Shown here one piece after another: positions 1 through 11,180 of a stretch of DNA of 64,000 nt. Source of the DNA: Isoperla grammatica (taxonomy: Eukaryota > Arthropoda > Insecta > Plecoptera > Perlodidae). The DNA lies in the NCBI GenBank assembly GCA_945910005.1, contig OX246741.1:8067611-8131610 (forward strand), given 5' to 3'. The notes under the pieces were generated by a model. The model searched no databases and was not told the DNA's origin. It was given only the letters and a program-made list of their open reading frames with translations. How positions within the stretch are numbered: the stretch's first letter is position 1; every line of letters begins with the position of its first letter. A program made the translations under genes and the position numbers.

Positions 1-49
1 AGATCGTATTATCTAGTCTATACTATAGCCCCAACGTTACTTTAGTATC

Positions 50-326
50 AAAATAATAATAATTTTTGTAGGAATACCCGTTCTAGGGTGCACACCAGCT
101 TTACCTGTTGTGCCCCTCTTCAGGTGACTAACTAGGTTATTAGGGTGTTTGGATAGTTGGGAAGGAATGTCCGAGGGCTGATAGTATGACTCAGTCCCAG
201 CATTCGCCTTTACGACTGAGGAAAACCTCGGAAAAAACCTTCAGTCAAAACTGCCGGTGGCCGGAATCGAACCAGCGACCTGCCGAATTAGAGTCTCGCG
301 TCTTACCGCTGAGCCACCTCTATCGG
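50..326 (-). mobile_element. tRNA-derived SINE with long target duplication
   Basis: Read on the minus strand, this has a tRNA-like head at about 326-255. An A-box-like TGGCTCAGCGGT is followed by a perfect B box GGTTCGATTCC, which are the internal RNA polymerase III promoter elements. The acceptor stem does not pair and the anticodon stem is broken, so it is not a working tRNA gene. A unique body of about 180 bp follows, and the element ends in an ATT-rich tail (plus-strand aataataat at 50-63). It is flanked by near-identical 36-bp direct repeats at 14-49 and 327-362, with two mismatches, both starting tagtctatactatagcccc. These are read as the target-site duplication. The element is non-autonomous and would depend on a LINE partner. 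Confidence 0.8.
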
Positions 327-500
327 TAGTCTATACTATAGCCCCAACGTTGCTGTAGTATCGTAGCGATCTCAGATACTTATCTACTGCCGCTTCATGC
401 ACGCTGATTCAATCAAAATCGACAGAGTCCTTGCGTTCTCTCACAATTTCGTAAAGGCAGTTTCCCGCGCGTAATAGAACTTGTACACGGCTCAGTGTCA
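327..500 (+). repeat. Interspersed repeat family A, copy 1
   Basis: This stretch is the target into which the SINE at 50-326 inserted. It starts tatactatagccccaac, and a diverged copy lies at 18317-18755, where both ends match (for example catgcac and ttctctcacaatttcg against ttctttcacacattcg). No coding content is recognised. The family is unnamed here, and its full boundaries cannot be fixed from two copies. Confidence 0.55.
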
Positions 501-664
501 CGTGTGTTGTGTTAGGAATATCAAGGTGTCCAACCTGAGCTCCTAAATTATCACTAATTGATCTGTTACAAATATATGGTAGGAACTAGAGAAGTAGAAA
601 ATTAAGTTGGTACTATTGGACGCGGTTATGTCGTAAGGATGCTCTAGAGCAGCTTTATGTGTAA

Positions 665-963
665 AGGTCTCTCACAGCAAGATGTAAGATAGTCTCAGGG
701 GAGTCAGGTACGCCCACAATTAGTTTCCAACTTAACAAGTGCGAATCACTAACGTTTTTCCCGGTTATCAAGTACAATTTGGTGGCGCTAAGTTTTTTGA
801 CGGCAACCTGCTTTCACGTTATCTTGTGCGTTACCGTCAGAAAACTTACCGCAACCAAATTGTACTAGATAATTGGGAAAAACGTCAGTGATTCGCACTT
901 GTTTAGTTGGAAACTAAATGTGGGCGGTTCTGATACTATCTTACTTCTTGCTGTGAGAGACCT
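665..963. mobile_element. Foldback element (299 bp, about 145-bp arms)
   Basis: The left half starting aggtctctcacagcaag is the inverted complement of the right half ending cttgctgtgagagacct. The match continues with only scattered mismatches almost to the centre near 815. It encodes no protein. Such short, fully inverted elements are usually non-autonomous DNA transposons (foldback MITEs). No convincing target-site duplication was found. A transcript through it would form a long hairpin. Confidence 0.75.
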
Positions 964-1278
964 ACAGCAGTCAATGTATGCTTGATATTCATCCGTGCAC
1001 CAGCGTTCATTTACTGCTAACTGTGTGAAGGTTCGTGAGAGCCAGGTAAGTTTTGATGGTGTTATATCCCACTATACGCTAACCCGGCTCATCATTATGT
1101 GTGGTCGAGATCAAAGCCCGCTCACCGTTATCTGTGAGCGTAGCCAATCCCCTTCGGAGTAAACAAGATAAAGCGAGTTACACTCTTCATTAGTTTTAGC
1201 AAGTAGGTACTTCTGAATTTGTATCATATCAAATAGCGCTCCGTCATTCCAAACAGTGAATTATTTCACATTTAAAAT
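964..1278. other. No gene recognised
   Basis: Unique-looking sequence between the foldback element and SINE-like family D. I see no conserved coding frame, RNA gene or repeat. Confidence 0.5.
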
Positions 1279-1440
1279 ATCGATCTCTGGTTGGTTATCG
1301 CTCACTCGTCGATGGTGCATTCGAAGCTTACAGGGTTGGTTAAAAAGTCCCCCACTGAAAATTTGTTTTGTTACTGTGTGGGTAGACTCTCATTTTCCAA
1401 ATACAAATTCATTTATTTAATTTATTTATTTTTATTTTTT
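1279..1440 (+). repeat. SINE-like repeat family D, copy 1
   Basis: Similar to the minus strand of 43475-43625. Shared blocks include ggttatcgctcactcg, tacagggttggtt, cccactgaaaat and gtgggtagactct, followed by an (ATTT)-rich tail. A third, partial copy lies at 38066-38107. The common 3' tail and lack of inverted ends suggest a retroposed SINE-like family. I see no clear tRNA boxes in it. Confidence 0.6.
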
Positions 1441-2212
1441 CAACATTTCGATAATTTGTTTACATTTTGTTGTTACATTCATCGTTGAAAGTTATAAAGT
1501 ATTCATTGTGTGATTTCCTTTCCTAACTTTCAGGAACTAAACCCTTTGTTTGACCGCTATGATATAAAAATCTAATGAAATATTAAATAACTAACTGTAA
1601 TCAACACACTTTTAAATGCATACTCCATACATTCAATCGTGAGTATTCTTATCTCATTTGTCTTTTATGTGTGTTTCAGGTAAGTACAAGTTTCCTGCTA
1701 CCTTTGTTGTGACTGTGAGTGTTCGAAGAGTGTCGTGAAGTGGTGAGTACAATAACAAGTATATATATATTTATTTATGTATTTACTTATTTATGTACCC
1801 CGTTTTCAACACCCTAACTAGTCTGGGCTGGGCTCCCAGGGGGTGGTTTGTCAGTAAGTAAGTACCAGAACGCTACCAGATCTGTACACGATTATCTCAT
1901 AAAACAACATCTCCAAGATTCTCGGCGCTCGTGTGTGTAATTACCAATTAGTTAATTGACTTTGAGTGAGTGGGGGGGGGGGGAGGGGGGAGGAACCCCT
2001 CCACGCTAAGTCGACTCACTAACACCCTAATAACTACTGAGATGGGGCAACAGTCACTTGCAAAGATAGCTATATACCAGCGTTGTGAAGGAAAGTAGGT
2101 TAAGAACTTACTGGTTCTAAAAGAAACCGATACTTTACCGGATTATGAAAAAGAACTTAAAAAGTGGATTTAAAAGTAAGCTTGAATAGCTATGATTCGA
2201 GTTAGAGTAGAA
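1441..2212. other. No gene recognised; short simple repeats
   Basis: Holds a short TA/ATTT-rich stretch near 1757-1795 and a G-run broken by single A residues at 1972-1992. I see no coding region. Confidence 0.5.
1655..1690 (+). promoter_or_regulatory. Candidate recursive splice site (ratchet point)
   Basis: A pyrimidine-rich stretch leads to GTGTTTCAG at 1671-1679, immediately followed by GTAAGT at 1680-1685. This is a 3' splice site joined directly to a consensus 5' splice site, the layout known for zero-nucleotide recursive splice sites in long insect introns. Nothing else shows that the region is transcribed, so this is a candidate only. See also 53702. Confidence 0.3.
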
Positions 2213-2251
2213 TCCGACGTCATATGACCTAGTTGTCGAGTAAGTCGTAAA
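2213..2251 (+). repeat. tRNA-related SINE fragment, copy 1
   Basis: The block ccgacgtcatatgacctag and its following gtcgagta are shared with 10310-10345, with a few mismatches. In the better copy the core reads TGGCCTAGCGGT, an A-box-like tRNA sequence. This copy is shorter and more decayed and lacks the tail. Confidence 0.5.
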
Positions 2252-2864
2252 ACACGAAACGATGATAAAAATGATAACAATAAAAATTGTATAATGAGTT
2301 ACTCGAAACGGCAAGAAGACTTTAGTAGACAGACGCATTTTGTTCCTTAAAGATGGGTCGCAATTATGTCTCAGACATTTAACCTAAAGTGCTAATTTGA
2401 TAACTACACTTTTACTGCAGGTGAAGGCGGTTCACCTTTATTTTACATCAGTCCTACTTTAAAAATACTACCCTTTTTAAAATTAACTTAACTACAACAA
2501 ACGTAAGGGTTCCGCCTCACTTGAAAAAAGAAATTTTATTTCCACAGAAGTCGCTTTAGTATGAAAAGGACTTTTATCAAAAAGAAAAGCGTTCTTTACC
2601 CAAAACTGATATGCAAGAATCACATGTAGGAACGTTTAACTTGTGACGTGTTAGTTAAGTTTAGTTTTAGTTTAGTTTAGTTTAATTGAAGTGTTAGTAG
2701 TGTTAAGTGTTTAGAAGGCTCTTCGCAGCACACGATTTCTTAGGATTTTAAGTGTTTTAGCATAATGTTTGCTAGCGTCGACGCCGTTTCATGTCAAGAG
2801 ACTTTTAAATTTGTTTTTTTCTTTTCAATTTATTTATGTGGTTTTGTGATGACAAGAACCAACA

Positions 2865-2866
<2 letters not shown>
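2252..2866. other. No gene recognised
   Basis: AT-rich sequence. It has a short run of tttag-like pentamers at about 2655-2690, similar to one at 23399-23438. No coding region is recognised. Confidence 0.5.
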
Positions 2867-2946
<80 letters not shown>

Positions 2947-2965
2947 TCAATAATAATAATAAAAA
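2867..2965. repeat. (TAA)n microsatellite
   Basis: About 33 near-perfect trinucleotide copies, interrupted once near 2946. The poly-Ile and poly-Leu open frames across it are by-products of the repeat, not genes. Confidence 0.95.
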
Positions 2966-3222
2966 TAAAAATATATAATGATAATAATACTCGTACATCA
3001 TCTTCACACGTACCACTGCTTACATCCGAGCACCACGTTGACATGCACTGTCTGTGGTGTGAGTGAGTGGCGGACGAGATTGAATGCATTCATGTATTCA
3101 CTTCATTGGAATTCGTTCGTCGAAGCTACATCGAAATATACTTCCAATTGGATGAATCCACCTGAGCTAGCTGCTCAGTTCAAGTACCTGTTTATCTGGA
3201 CCGCCATGGGTTATATAGATTT

Positions 3223-3455
3223 GGATCGGGAAATATATTATTCCTGTTTGAAGAGTAGATAGATACGTTAAAATGTTTCATATCTATCTACGCTCTTAGA
3301 ATGGTTTAAGATTTGTTAGCGACAAATTCAGATCATCAGGATCAGGAAATATATTATGCCTGATTGAAGAGTTGATAGATACGTTAAAAGTTTTCATATC
3401 TTCACTCTCAGAATGGTTTAAGATTTGTTAGCGAGAAATTGATGATTCCCCGAGA
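3223..3455 (+). repeat. Tandem duplication, 116-bp unit, two copies
   Basis: The block from atcgggaaatatattat (3225) recurs from atcaggaaatatattat (3341). Both copies end in agaatggtttaagatttg and gttagcga. The copies differ by a few substitutions and a small indel, so the duplication is not recent. No coding meaning is seen. Confidence 0.75.
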
Positions 3456-4699
3456 ACATGTAAATTAAAACTTTGCATTTATAAAAGTGATGCGTTTATT
3501 ATTTCTTACATTCAAAATGTAATGTATGTTATAAACTATAGAAATAGAAACAAAACGTCCAAGGGAATAGTTAACAGTTTTTCTCTTGGGCGTGACATTT
3601 CCTTTTAATGGGTAAATTCGTAAAATGTGAATTTTCCACAGTGCAGAGGATAAATTGTATGTTTTAATGTTTGAGTTTTGAACTGTCTAACTCACAATTA
3701 AGTTTTTATTTAAAAAGCTGAGGGCCATTGACTTCGTCAAGTCAGTCCAGTATACGTCGTACGTAAAACGCATAAGAGAAACAAATTTCCACTAACTCTT
3801 AAAATCACTTTTATGAGTCCAGTTTTTCCTTGTTTCTTTTCTTAATTATTGTACTAACATTAGCTGTTGTTATTCTCAAAAACTGGTAGTTATATTAGAG
3901 AGAATGAACGGCCAAAATATCGATTATCTCGAAGTTTTCGCACAAACGATCGATCGATCTAAAGTGCAAGTGCTGACCTAGCCTGAAACTTTTCTCATTT
4001 ACAGTATAAACGTTCAAACTTACGTTACTCGCCGAGAGAATGGTCTGATGATTTCAGTCTGATCAGCGTGTCTGGGTTATTTCAACGTAATGCATGCAGA
4101 TGCTCTGCTGTACTATCGGATTCAAAAAGTTGTATCTCTCGATTTTAAAAACAATCAAAATATTCACGAATAATGGTGAGATGTGCAATACAATAACAAC
4201 ACGTTTAAAATTGTATTATTATTATTTTTTGTAATCTTCGTTTGGTGTCATCTGTATTGTTATTGTCATAAACAAAGCAAAATGGAAAACAATGAAAACA
4301 TTGAAAACCCACACTTTTTAGGTGGGTTGTGTCACAATAAATTTGTACAGTAGGTAAAGTACTCGAACAATGTTCAAATATGTAGTTGATATATAATCAA
4401 GACACAACGCTCTATATTAAAGGTTGTATCTTTTTTGGACCATTATCACTCATTATTTTTGTGCGAATTTTCAAAGTCGAGATATACACATTTTTTTGCA
4501 ATTCGATTTTTAGTAATTATAGAAACCACCTAATACCCACCTCCAGGATCGTAACTTCGAAGGTCGACGCGTGTTGCCTTTATTCAGCCCCCCCTGATTA
4601 AGGTGGGACTAGACACTTAGAAGACACCACTTCTGATCGTAGTAATAACAATCAAATAAATCAAAACATTTCATAATAATGAAAATATTTTTTTTTTTA
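3456..4699. other. No gene recognised
   Basis: AT-rich sequence with no recognisable coding frame, RNA gene or transposon end. Confidence 0.5.
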
Positions 4700-4709
4700 A
4701 TTCCGTGAA

Positions 4710-4882
4710 TTATTTGTGATCGCGTGTAGTGTGGGGCGTCGCGACGCCTTCGCGTGCGAGTCGAGCGTCGGAGCGTCGACTGCCAGAGAACCTGTCTGGC
4801 TGCGGTCTCGGCGACCACTGAGGGTGAGCGGGACGCGCGTCGGCGCGGTCGATGGGACGTTACCTGCGTCGCGACGCTGCAC
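4710..4882 (+). other. CpG-dense segment abutting a minisatellite
   Basis: An abrupt rise in G+C and CpG (gcgtcgcgacgc, gacgcgcgtcggcgcgg) against AT-rich flanks. Its last part, gcgtcgcgacgctgcacgc, leads straight into the first minisatellite unit and shares the gcgtcg motif, so it may be the source of the unit. It could also be a small CpG island. No TATA box or exon is recognised. Confidence 0.45.
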
Positions 4883-7473
4883 GCATGCCTGGCGTCGTGC
4901 CTACCTGCCTACCTGCCTGCCTACCTGCCTGCCTACCTGCCTACCTGCATGCCTGCTTGTCTGCCTGGCGTCGTGCCTACCTGCCTATACCTGCCTGGCC
5001 TGCCTACCTGCATGCCTGGCGTCGTGCCTGCCTGCCTACCTGCCTACCTGCATGCCTACCTGCCTACCTGCCTACCTGCATGCCTGGCGTCGTGCCTGCC
5101 TGCCTACCTGCCTACCTGCATGCCTACCTGCCTGCATGCCTACCTGCATGCCTACCTGCCTACCTGCATGCCTACCTGCCTGCATGCCTACCTGCCTACC
5201 TGCATGCCTACCTGCCTGCATGCCTACCTGCATGCCTGGCGTCGTGCCTACCTGCCTACCTGCCTGGCCTCGTGCCTACCTGCCTACCTGCCTACCTGCA
5301 TGCCTGGCGTCGTGCCTACCTGCCTACCTGCATGCCTGGCGTCGTGCCTACCTGTCTACCTGCATGCCTGGCGTCGTGCCTACCTGCCTACCTGCATGCC
5401 TGGCGTCGTGCCTACCTGCCTACCTGCCTGCCTGGCGTCGTGCCTACCTGCCTACCTGCCTACCTGCATGCCTGGCGTCGTGCCTACCTGCCTATACTTG
5501 CCTGGCCTGCCTACCTGCATGCCTGGCGTCGTGCCTACCTGCCTACCTGCATGCCTGGCGTCGTGCCTACCTGCCTACCTGCATGCCTGGCGTCGTGCCT
5601 ACCTGCCTACCTGCATGCCTGGCGTCGTGCCTACCTGCCTACCTGCCAACCTGCATGCCTGGCGTCGTGCCTACCTGTCTACCTGCATGCCTGGCGTCGT
5701 GCCTACCTGCCTACCTGCATGCCTGGCGTCGTGCCTACCTGTCTACCTGCATGCCTGGCGTCGTGCCTACCTGCCTACCTGCATGCCTGGCGTCGTGCCT
5801 ACCTGTCTACCTGCATGCCTGGCGTCGTGCCTACCTGCCTACCTGCATGCCTGGCGTCGTGCCTACCTGTCTACCTGCATGCCTGGCGTCGTGCCTACCT
5901 GCCAACCTGCCTACCTGCATGCCTGGCGTCGTGCCTACCTGCCTACCTGCATGCCTGGCGTCGTGCCTACCTGCCTACCTGCATGCCTGGCGTCGTGCCT
6001 ACCTGCCTACCTGCATGCCTGGCGTCGTGCCTACCTGCCTACCTGCATGCCTGGCGTCGTGCCTACCTGCCAACCTGCATGCCTGGCGTCGTGCCTACCT
6101 GCCTACCTGCCAACCTGCATGCCTGGCGTCGTGCCTACCTGTCTACCTGCATGCCTGGCGTCGTGCCTACCTGCCTACCTGCATGCCTGGCGTCGTGCCT
6201 ACCTGCCTACCTGCATGCCTGGCGTCGTGCCTACCTGCCTACCTGCATGCCTGGCGTCGTGCCTACCTGCCAACCTGCCTACCTGCATGCCTGGCGTCGT
6301 GCCTACCTGCCAACCTGCATGCCTGGCGTCGTGCCTACCTGTCTACCTGCATGCCTGGCGTCGTGCCTACCTGCCTACCTGCATGCCTGGCGTCGTGCCT
6401 ACCTGCCTACCTGCATGCCTGGCGTCGTGCCTACCTGCCTACCTGCATGCCTGGCGTCGTGCCTACCTGCCAACCTGCCTACCTGCATGCCTGGCGTCGT
6501 GCCTACCTGTCTACCTGCATGCCTGGCGTCGTGCCTACCTGCCAACCTGCCTACCTGCATGCCTGGCGTCGTGCCTACCTGCCAACCTGCCTACCTGCAT
6601 GCCTGGCGTCGTGCCTACCTGCCTACCTGCATGCCTGGCGTCGTGCCTACCTGTCTACCTGCATGCCTGGCGTCGTGCCTACCTGCCAACCTGCATGCCT
6701 GGCGTCGTGCCTACCTGCCTACCTGCATGCCTGGCGTCGTGCCTACCTGCCAACCTGCCTACCTGCATGCCTGGCGTCGTGCCTACCTGCCTACCTGCAT
6801 GCCTGGCGTCGTGCCTACCTGCCTACCTGCATGCCTGGCGTCGTGCCTACCTGCCTACCTGCCAACCTGCATGCCTGGCGTCGTGCCTACCTGTCTACCT
6901 GCATGCCTGGCGTCGTGCCTACCTGCCTACCTGCATGCCTGGCGTCGTGCCTACCTGCCAACCTGCATGCCTGGCGTCGTGCCTACCTGCCTACCTGCAT
7001 GCCTGGCGTCGTGCCTACCTGCCTACCTGCATGCCTGGCGTCGTGCCTACCTGTCTACCTGCATGCCTGGCGTCGTGCCTACCTGCCTACCTGCATGCCT
7101 GGCGTCGTGCCTACCTGCCTACCTGCATGCCTGGCGTCGTGCCTACCTGTCTACCTGCATGCCTGGCGTCGTGCCTACCTGCCTACCTGCATGCCTGGCG
7201 TCGTGCCTACCTGCCTACCTGCATGCCTGCCTATCTACCTGCATGCCTGCCTGGCCTCGTGCCTACCTGCCTACCTGCCTACCTGCCTACCTGCATGCCT
7301 GGCGTCGTGCCTACCTGCCTATACCTGCCTACCTGCCTACCTGCATGCCTGGCGTCGTGCCTACCTGCCTATACCTGCCTACCTGCCTACCTGCCTACCT
7401 GCATGCCTGGCGTCGTGCCTACCTGCCTATACCTGCCTGGCCTGCCTACCTGCATGCCTGCCTGCCTGCCTAC
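4883..7473 (+). repeat. 2.6-kb minisatellite, 32-bp core unit
   Basis: Roughly 70 units. The usual unit is 32 bp: gcctggcgtcgtgc, then 4-mers ctac and ctgc in alternation, then at. Variants replace ctac with caac or ctgc with ctgt, or add 8-bp blocks. The left edge (4910-5230) and right edge (7215-7473) are less regular and dominated by ctac/ctgc tetramers. Because 32 is not a multiple of three, each frame reads all three phases in turn. No stop occurs in any forward frame, giving overlapping frames of 900-937 codons rich in Cys, Pro, Leu and Ala. I do not call these genes: the same peptide appears in all frames and no start context or domain is seen. Confidence 0.95.
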
Positions 7474-8755
7474 AGGACTAGGCAATTTGCAAGCGTTCAA
7501 GCTTTTATTCTTCATTATTTTTACAAGGTGTCTTATATATGTGACAGGTATTAAAATTATATGTTGAGGTAAAGAAAAAAAAACTTCATCAGGGACTTGG
7601 TTCACTACTTTTGAAGTATGGGTTTGAATTATCGAGGATTTACTGTATTACTAGTATTTTGTTGTTTTGCGACGTACTCGACATGTAAAGTATAAATTAA
7701 AAAAATATATTTATCTACAGAGGAACGGAAGAAATGAAATGAATTAAGTGAGTAAAAAGGAACGTAATATCACTTTGTGACAAAAAAAGCAAAATGGAAA
7801 AGGAAACATAAATTAAAAAGAAATGTTGAAGAAAAGGTTAATGTATAGAGAAAAGTAACGATGGAATTAAAAAGAGAAATAAAAGAACAAGATCAAAAAT
7901 AAAATAAGTCCGATTTATTAAACGAATAATGATAATTACAAAAAATCATAAACTACATCGTTATGACGTAATCAAATCTCAGGAAATAAGAAATAGTCGA
8001 GAAGTCGTACGTCTTAAATCTTCTCTTCAACTCTTGAAACTTCTGACGATCTTCGCATTCTTGGTCAAAAAAAGAAGAATAGGTAAAGAAAACGAAAATG
8101 GAAACAAAGTATGTTTTCGTTATTGTTGCCCCAACGTTGGCATAACTAGACTCATGCTAACGAAATAGCCGATTCCAATACCACCAACTTAATTTATTGC
8201 TTCTCTATCTCCTACCATCTTCTTGAAACAGGTATTTCAAGTATAATTTACTTTATTTATTTTTTATTTTTTTTTTTTTTTATATTTAATTTAGCCTAAT
8301 TTAATTTTTTTTTTTTTTAATTTTTTTTTTAATTTTAGTTGATTTGGATACCTGAAAATAACTTGTTCACTCTACTAAGCGCATTACCGCCTTCACGAAT
8401 GTTTGAAAGAACGCCAGGAATCTGTTGATTTCAGCAGAAACAGCGTGCATGAAAAGTGCAGCAGATAAGGATCTGAAGCCGGTTACGTTGGGACTACAAC
8501 ACACATTTCGTATCCGATCCGCCAGTTGTACGATTGAGTGTACCTGTATACATGATTGGAAAGTCTCTCTTTAAAAATGCATATCTGCGCTGGTAACATT
8601 ATTTCTCCCTTGGGTTTTCCGCTGTGTTCGATACCTGTGTTGGATCGATAGCTGAACATGCATAGGTCTACGTCATACGTCAGACAACGCATGTAATGTG
8701 TTGTACATACGATGTTCGTTCGTCAGCATTAGAACATACTTTATAATTATGTGTA
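7474..8755. other. No gene recognised; T-rich stretch
   Basis: AT-rich sequence with A- and T-homopolymer runs, densest at about 8250-8340. A 79-codon frame at 7929-8168 has no recognisable similarity. Confidence 0.5.
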
Positions 8756-8857
8756 TGCTTGGGTATACTATGTGTATAATAATATAATATGTGTATAATA
8801 ATAATGTGTATATACTATGTGTATACTATGTGTATATGTGTATATGTGTATATACTA
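8756..8857 (+). repeat. Imperfect TATGTG-type simple repeat
   Basis: Irregular copies of gtgtata and tactatgtgtat precede the foldback element and reappear in traces after it (9160-9190). The element therefore seems to have inserted into a pre-existing simple repeat. Confidence 0.6.
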
Positions 8858-9126
8858 TGTGTAAATTAAAAATATAGGACTATATATACACTGTTCCTTG
8901 TCAATTAAAATACTAATAAAACGACGCAATATTTCGGAAGCTAATCAGCTCTCTTCAACAGGCAACCGTCCACTACCAAGAGACCATTGACAGCTTGTCC
9001 CTTGGTAGTGGACGGTTGCCTGTTGAAGAGAGCTAATTAGCTCCCGAAATATTGCGTCGTTTTATAAGTATTATGTATTTTAATTGACAAGGAACAGTGT
9101 ATAGTCCTATATTTTTAATTTACACA
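8858..9126. mobile_element. Foldback MITE, 269 bp, TA duplication
   Basis: The left arm (tgtgtaaattaaaaatatag onward) and right arm are near-complete inverted complements over about 120 bp each, with a short centre near 8985-9000. TA occurs directly on both sides (8856-8857 and 9127-9128), as expected for Tc1/mariner-like insertion. It has no coding capacity. The arms carry cgacgcaatatttcgg. Its mover is not in the window. Confidence 0.75.
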
Positions 9127-10309
9127 TATGTATCTGTTCTACTAAGTTTCCGTTTTTAATAAATACTATGTGTATTATTCTGTGTATAATTAAATGTAAT
9201 GTAATAAAATGTTTAATTCTGTGTACGCTTACTTTCCGAGATATATGAAACAAGGGTACCTAGTCATCAAGATAACATCTCTTTGGGTTAGGGTTTGTGA
9301 CTTGTATCAAGGTTGATGAAAAGCGGGTTGCCCATGTCCCAGGACTTCAGCATTGAAATAACCCTACGCCAAAAGAAAGTCAATAATATATGCCTAACTT
9401 GTGTTAATATCACCCATGCATCTATGAGCAATATTCAAACCGAACAACAGCAGACATATTGAATCTCGGCATTGCTAGATTCACTCAACGAGCAGCTGAT
9501 GAACTTACCCGAAGAGCTGTTGATAAAGGAGGTTTCTGTCTTACCTTTGATTTATATACATCTCCTGATGACGCGTTGTTTTATCGAATAAGTGTTTCTC
9601 ATATAGCCATGTTACCTGGTATTGGCATACGTGATGCCAATAACTGTGACATTTGTCGGCAAGTTTATATACGTTGACGCATTCAAGTCCATCGTACGGG
9701 GGTTGGGGTGTGGGAGGAGCTATGGGGGGGGGGGGGGGAGAGTTATCAATTCAATGGCGAGTGACCGTCGACTCAAACATCAATGGGCTGAATGTGTATA
9801 ACAGATTTGAATAGCTCGGGATGCTGAATTGCTCAAGAGAACCGAAATCCGTGCATAGTAACTCCCAAACTAAATATCAGTCTTATATATACCTGTGTGG
9901 GTTTATGTGTCGAACTTGATCCGTCTAGTCCAAAGACGAGTAAAGGAAAGTCCGATATTGTGCAAGATTTCGAATAAAAGTCATTACCGTCAACTTAGCA
10001 ATGTAAACATCAATAGGCGTACTTTTCCCTTAACTCACTAAAATAATACTTGGGCGTTGCACTATGTGCGCAGTATGGTCGTGGTGGGTGAGGGGGGCTG
10101 TTGATGACCGAGCAATGGCGGCCACACTCCCACACCCCCACCTGTTGATAGTATGTCAAACTACAAATAAACCAAGCTAGCAGCTTTCGACTGTCTTCGC
10201 ATTCCCTCTTTGCGACCTAAACTCTCACCATGCAACTTCCCACGCCCGCACTCCTCAACCCCCTCATTGGACTCCCATTATGACGACCTTATGACGGCGA
10301 TCTGTTTCG
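9127..10309. other. No gene recognised
   Basis: Mixed unique sequence with a 15-bp G run at 9724-9738 and G/C-rich patches near 10080-10260. A 72-codon frame ending at 9677 reads like a protein but lacks an ATG and matches nothing I know. Confidence 0.45.
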
Positions 10310-10379
10310 ACCGACGTCATATGGCCTAGCGGTCGAGTACGTCGTTAAACCTTAAATAATAATAATAATAATAATAATT
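10310..10379 (+). mobile_element. tRNA-related SINE fragment with (TAA)n tail, copy 2
   Basis: Contains ccgacgtcatatggcctag, an A-box-like TGGCCTAGCGGT, then gtcgttaaacc and an AAT-rich tail to 10379. The related fragment at 2213-2251 supports an interspersed family. The body is very short, so it is either a minimal SINE or a truncated copy. Confidence 0.6.
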
Positions 10380-11180
10380 GGAAAACTGATAAGAAATGTA
10401 TCACAAGGTTTTTGGAACGTACTTTACCATGTTGTATCTTAGAAAGCCTGAAGACGGTGATTGAATCCGCAATCTCCCTTCAACAAACAAGAAAATATAC
10501 GTATTTAATTATAAGGTTTATTTACCTACCTTTTCATCAACATTAATTCTTGATACACCATTAGCTCACGTTTACCTTAGGCCGTATTATACTTGGCTGC
10601 AGTTCCACTTAATGCCCTCTCCCGACCCCCTTGAAAATTAATTGTTAACGAAAGTGTTTCACATTCAGAAAGACAAACACATTACAGCGTTGGTTTCTCC
10701 AGCTCGTATTTACTTTACAAACTACTAAACGGTAAAGTGCTCCGTATGTCGCGCGTATATGTCGTCTGTCTTGCGATATAACGCGGGGGGGTCACGTGAG
10801 TCGTTGGCCCCTATTCGCGTAGAGTTGATTGAGGACCCACCCACCGGCTGCGCCACTTGTGTTCACCGTCAGTGTTAATGAATCTGGGACACCTGTGCAT
10901 GTTTGACAGTTTTATGTCTGACGTCTGACGTCTATGTTGAAAGTGAATTTACACTTTCAGCTCTCGTCGTGCTGGGCTACGAGTGAGCGGGCGAGCGGGT
11001 ATCAACGTGAGAATAATTCATTATCCGTGTTCAATTTAGCTCTTAAATGTGTCATCGGTGTGTGTGCAGTGAATGGGGGAATATGCTACTGTCGATAGCT
11101 GCGTATAACACCTTTACGGCTTCCGCTTTTATCGAAGTATACCTATGTATGAAGCATATGGTCTGCATTAACTATACTTA
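10380..11180. other. No gene recognised; G/C-rich patch
   Basis: The middle (about 10780-11000) is richer in CpG (cgcgggggggtcacgtgag; gagcgggcgagcggg) and could be regulatory or a short untranslated region. I see no open frame that supports a gene. Confidence 0.4.

Noticed and set aside
255..326. Intact tRNA gene on the minus strand
   Set aside because: A and B boxes are present, but the acceptor and anticodon stems do not pair, and the sequence continues into a SINE body.
2655..2690. Telomere-like tttag repeats
   Set aside because: Pentamers are irregular and differ from TTAGG or TTAGGG arrays; the tract is too short.
2805..3089. Poly-Ile and poly-Leu frames
   Set aside because: By-products of (TAA)n on both strands.
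4716..7567. Three overlapping open frames of 900-937 codons, Cys/Pro/Leu-rich
   Set aside because: They lie entirely in the 32-bp minisatellite, give the same peptide in all three frames, and have no domain or start context.
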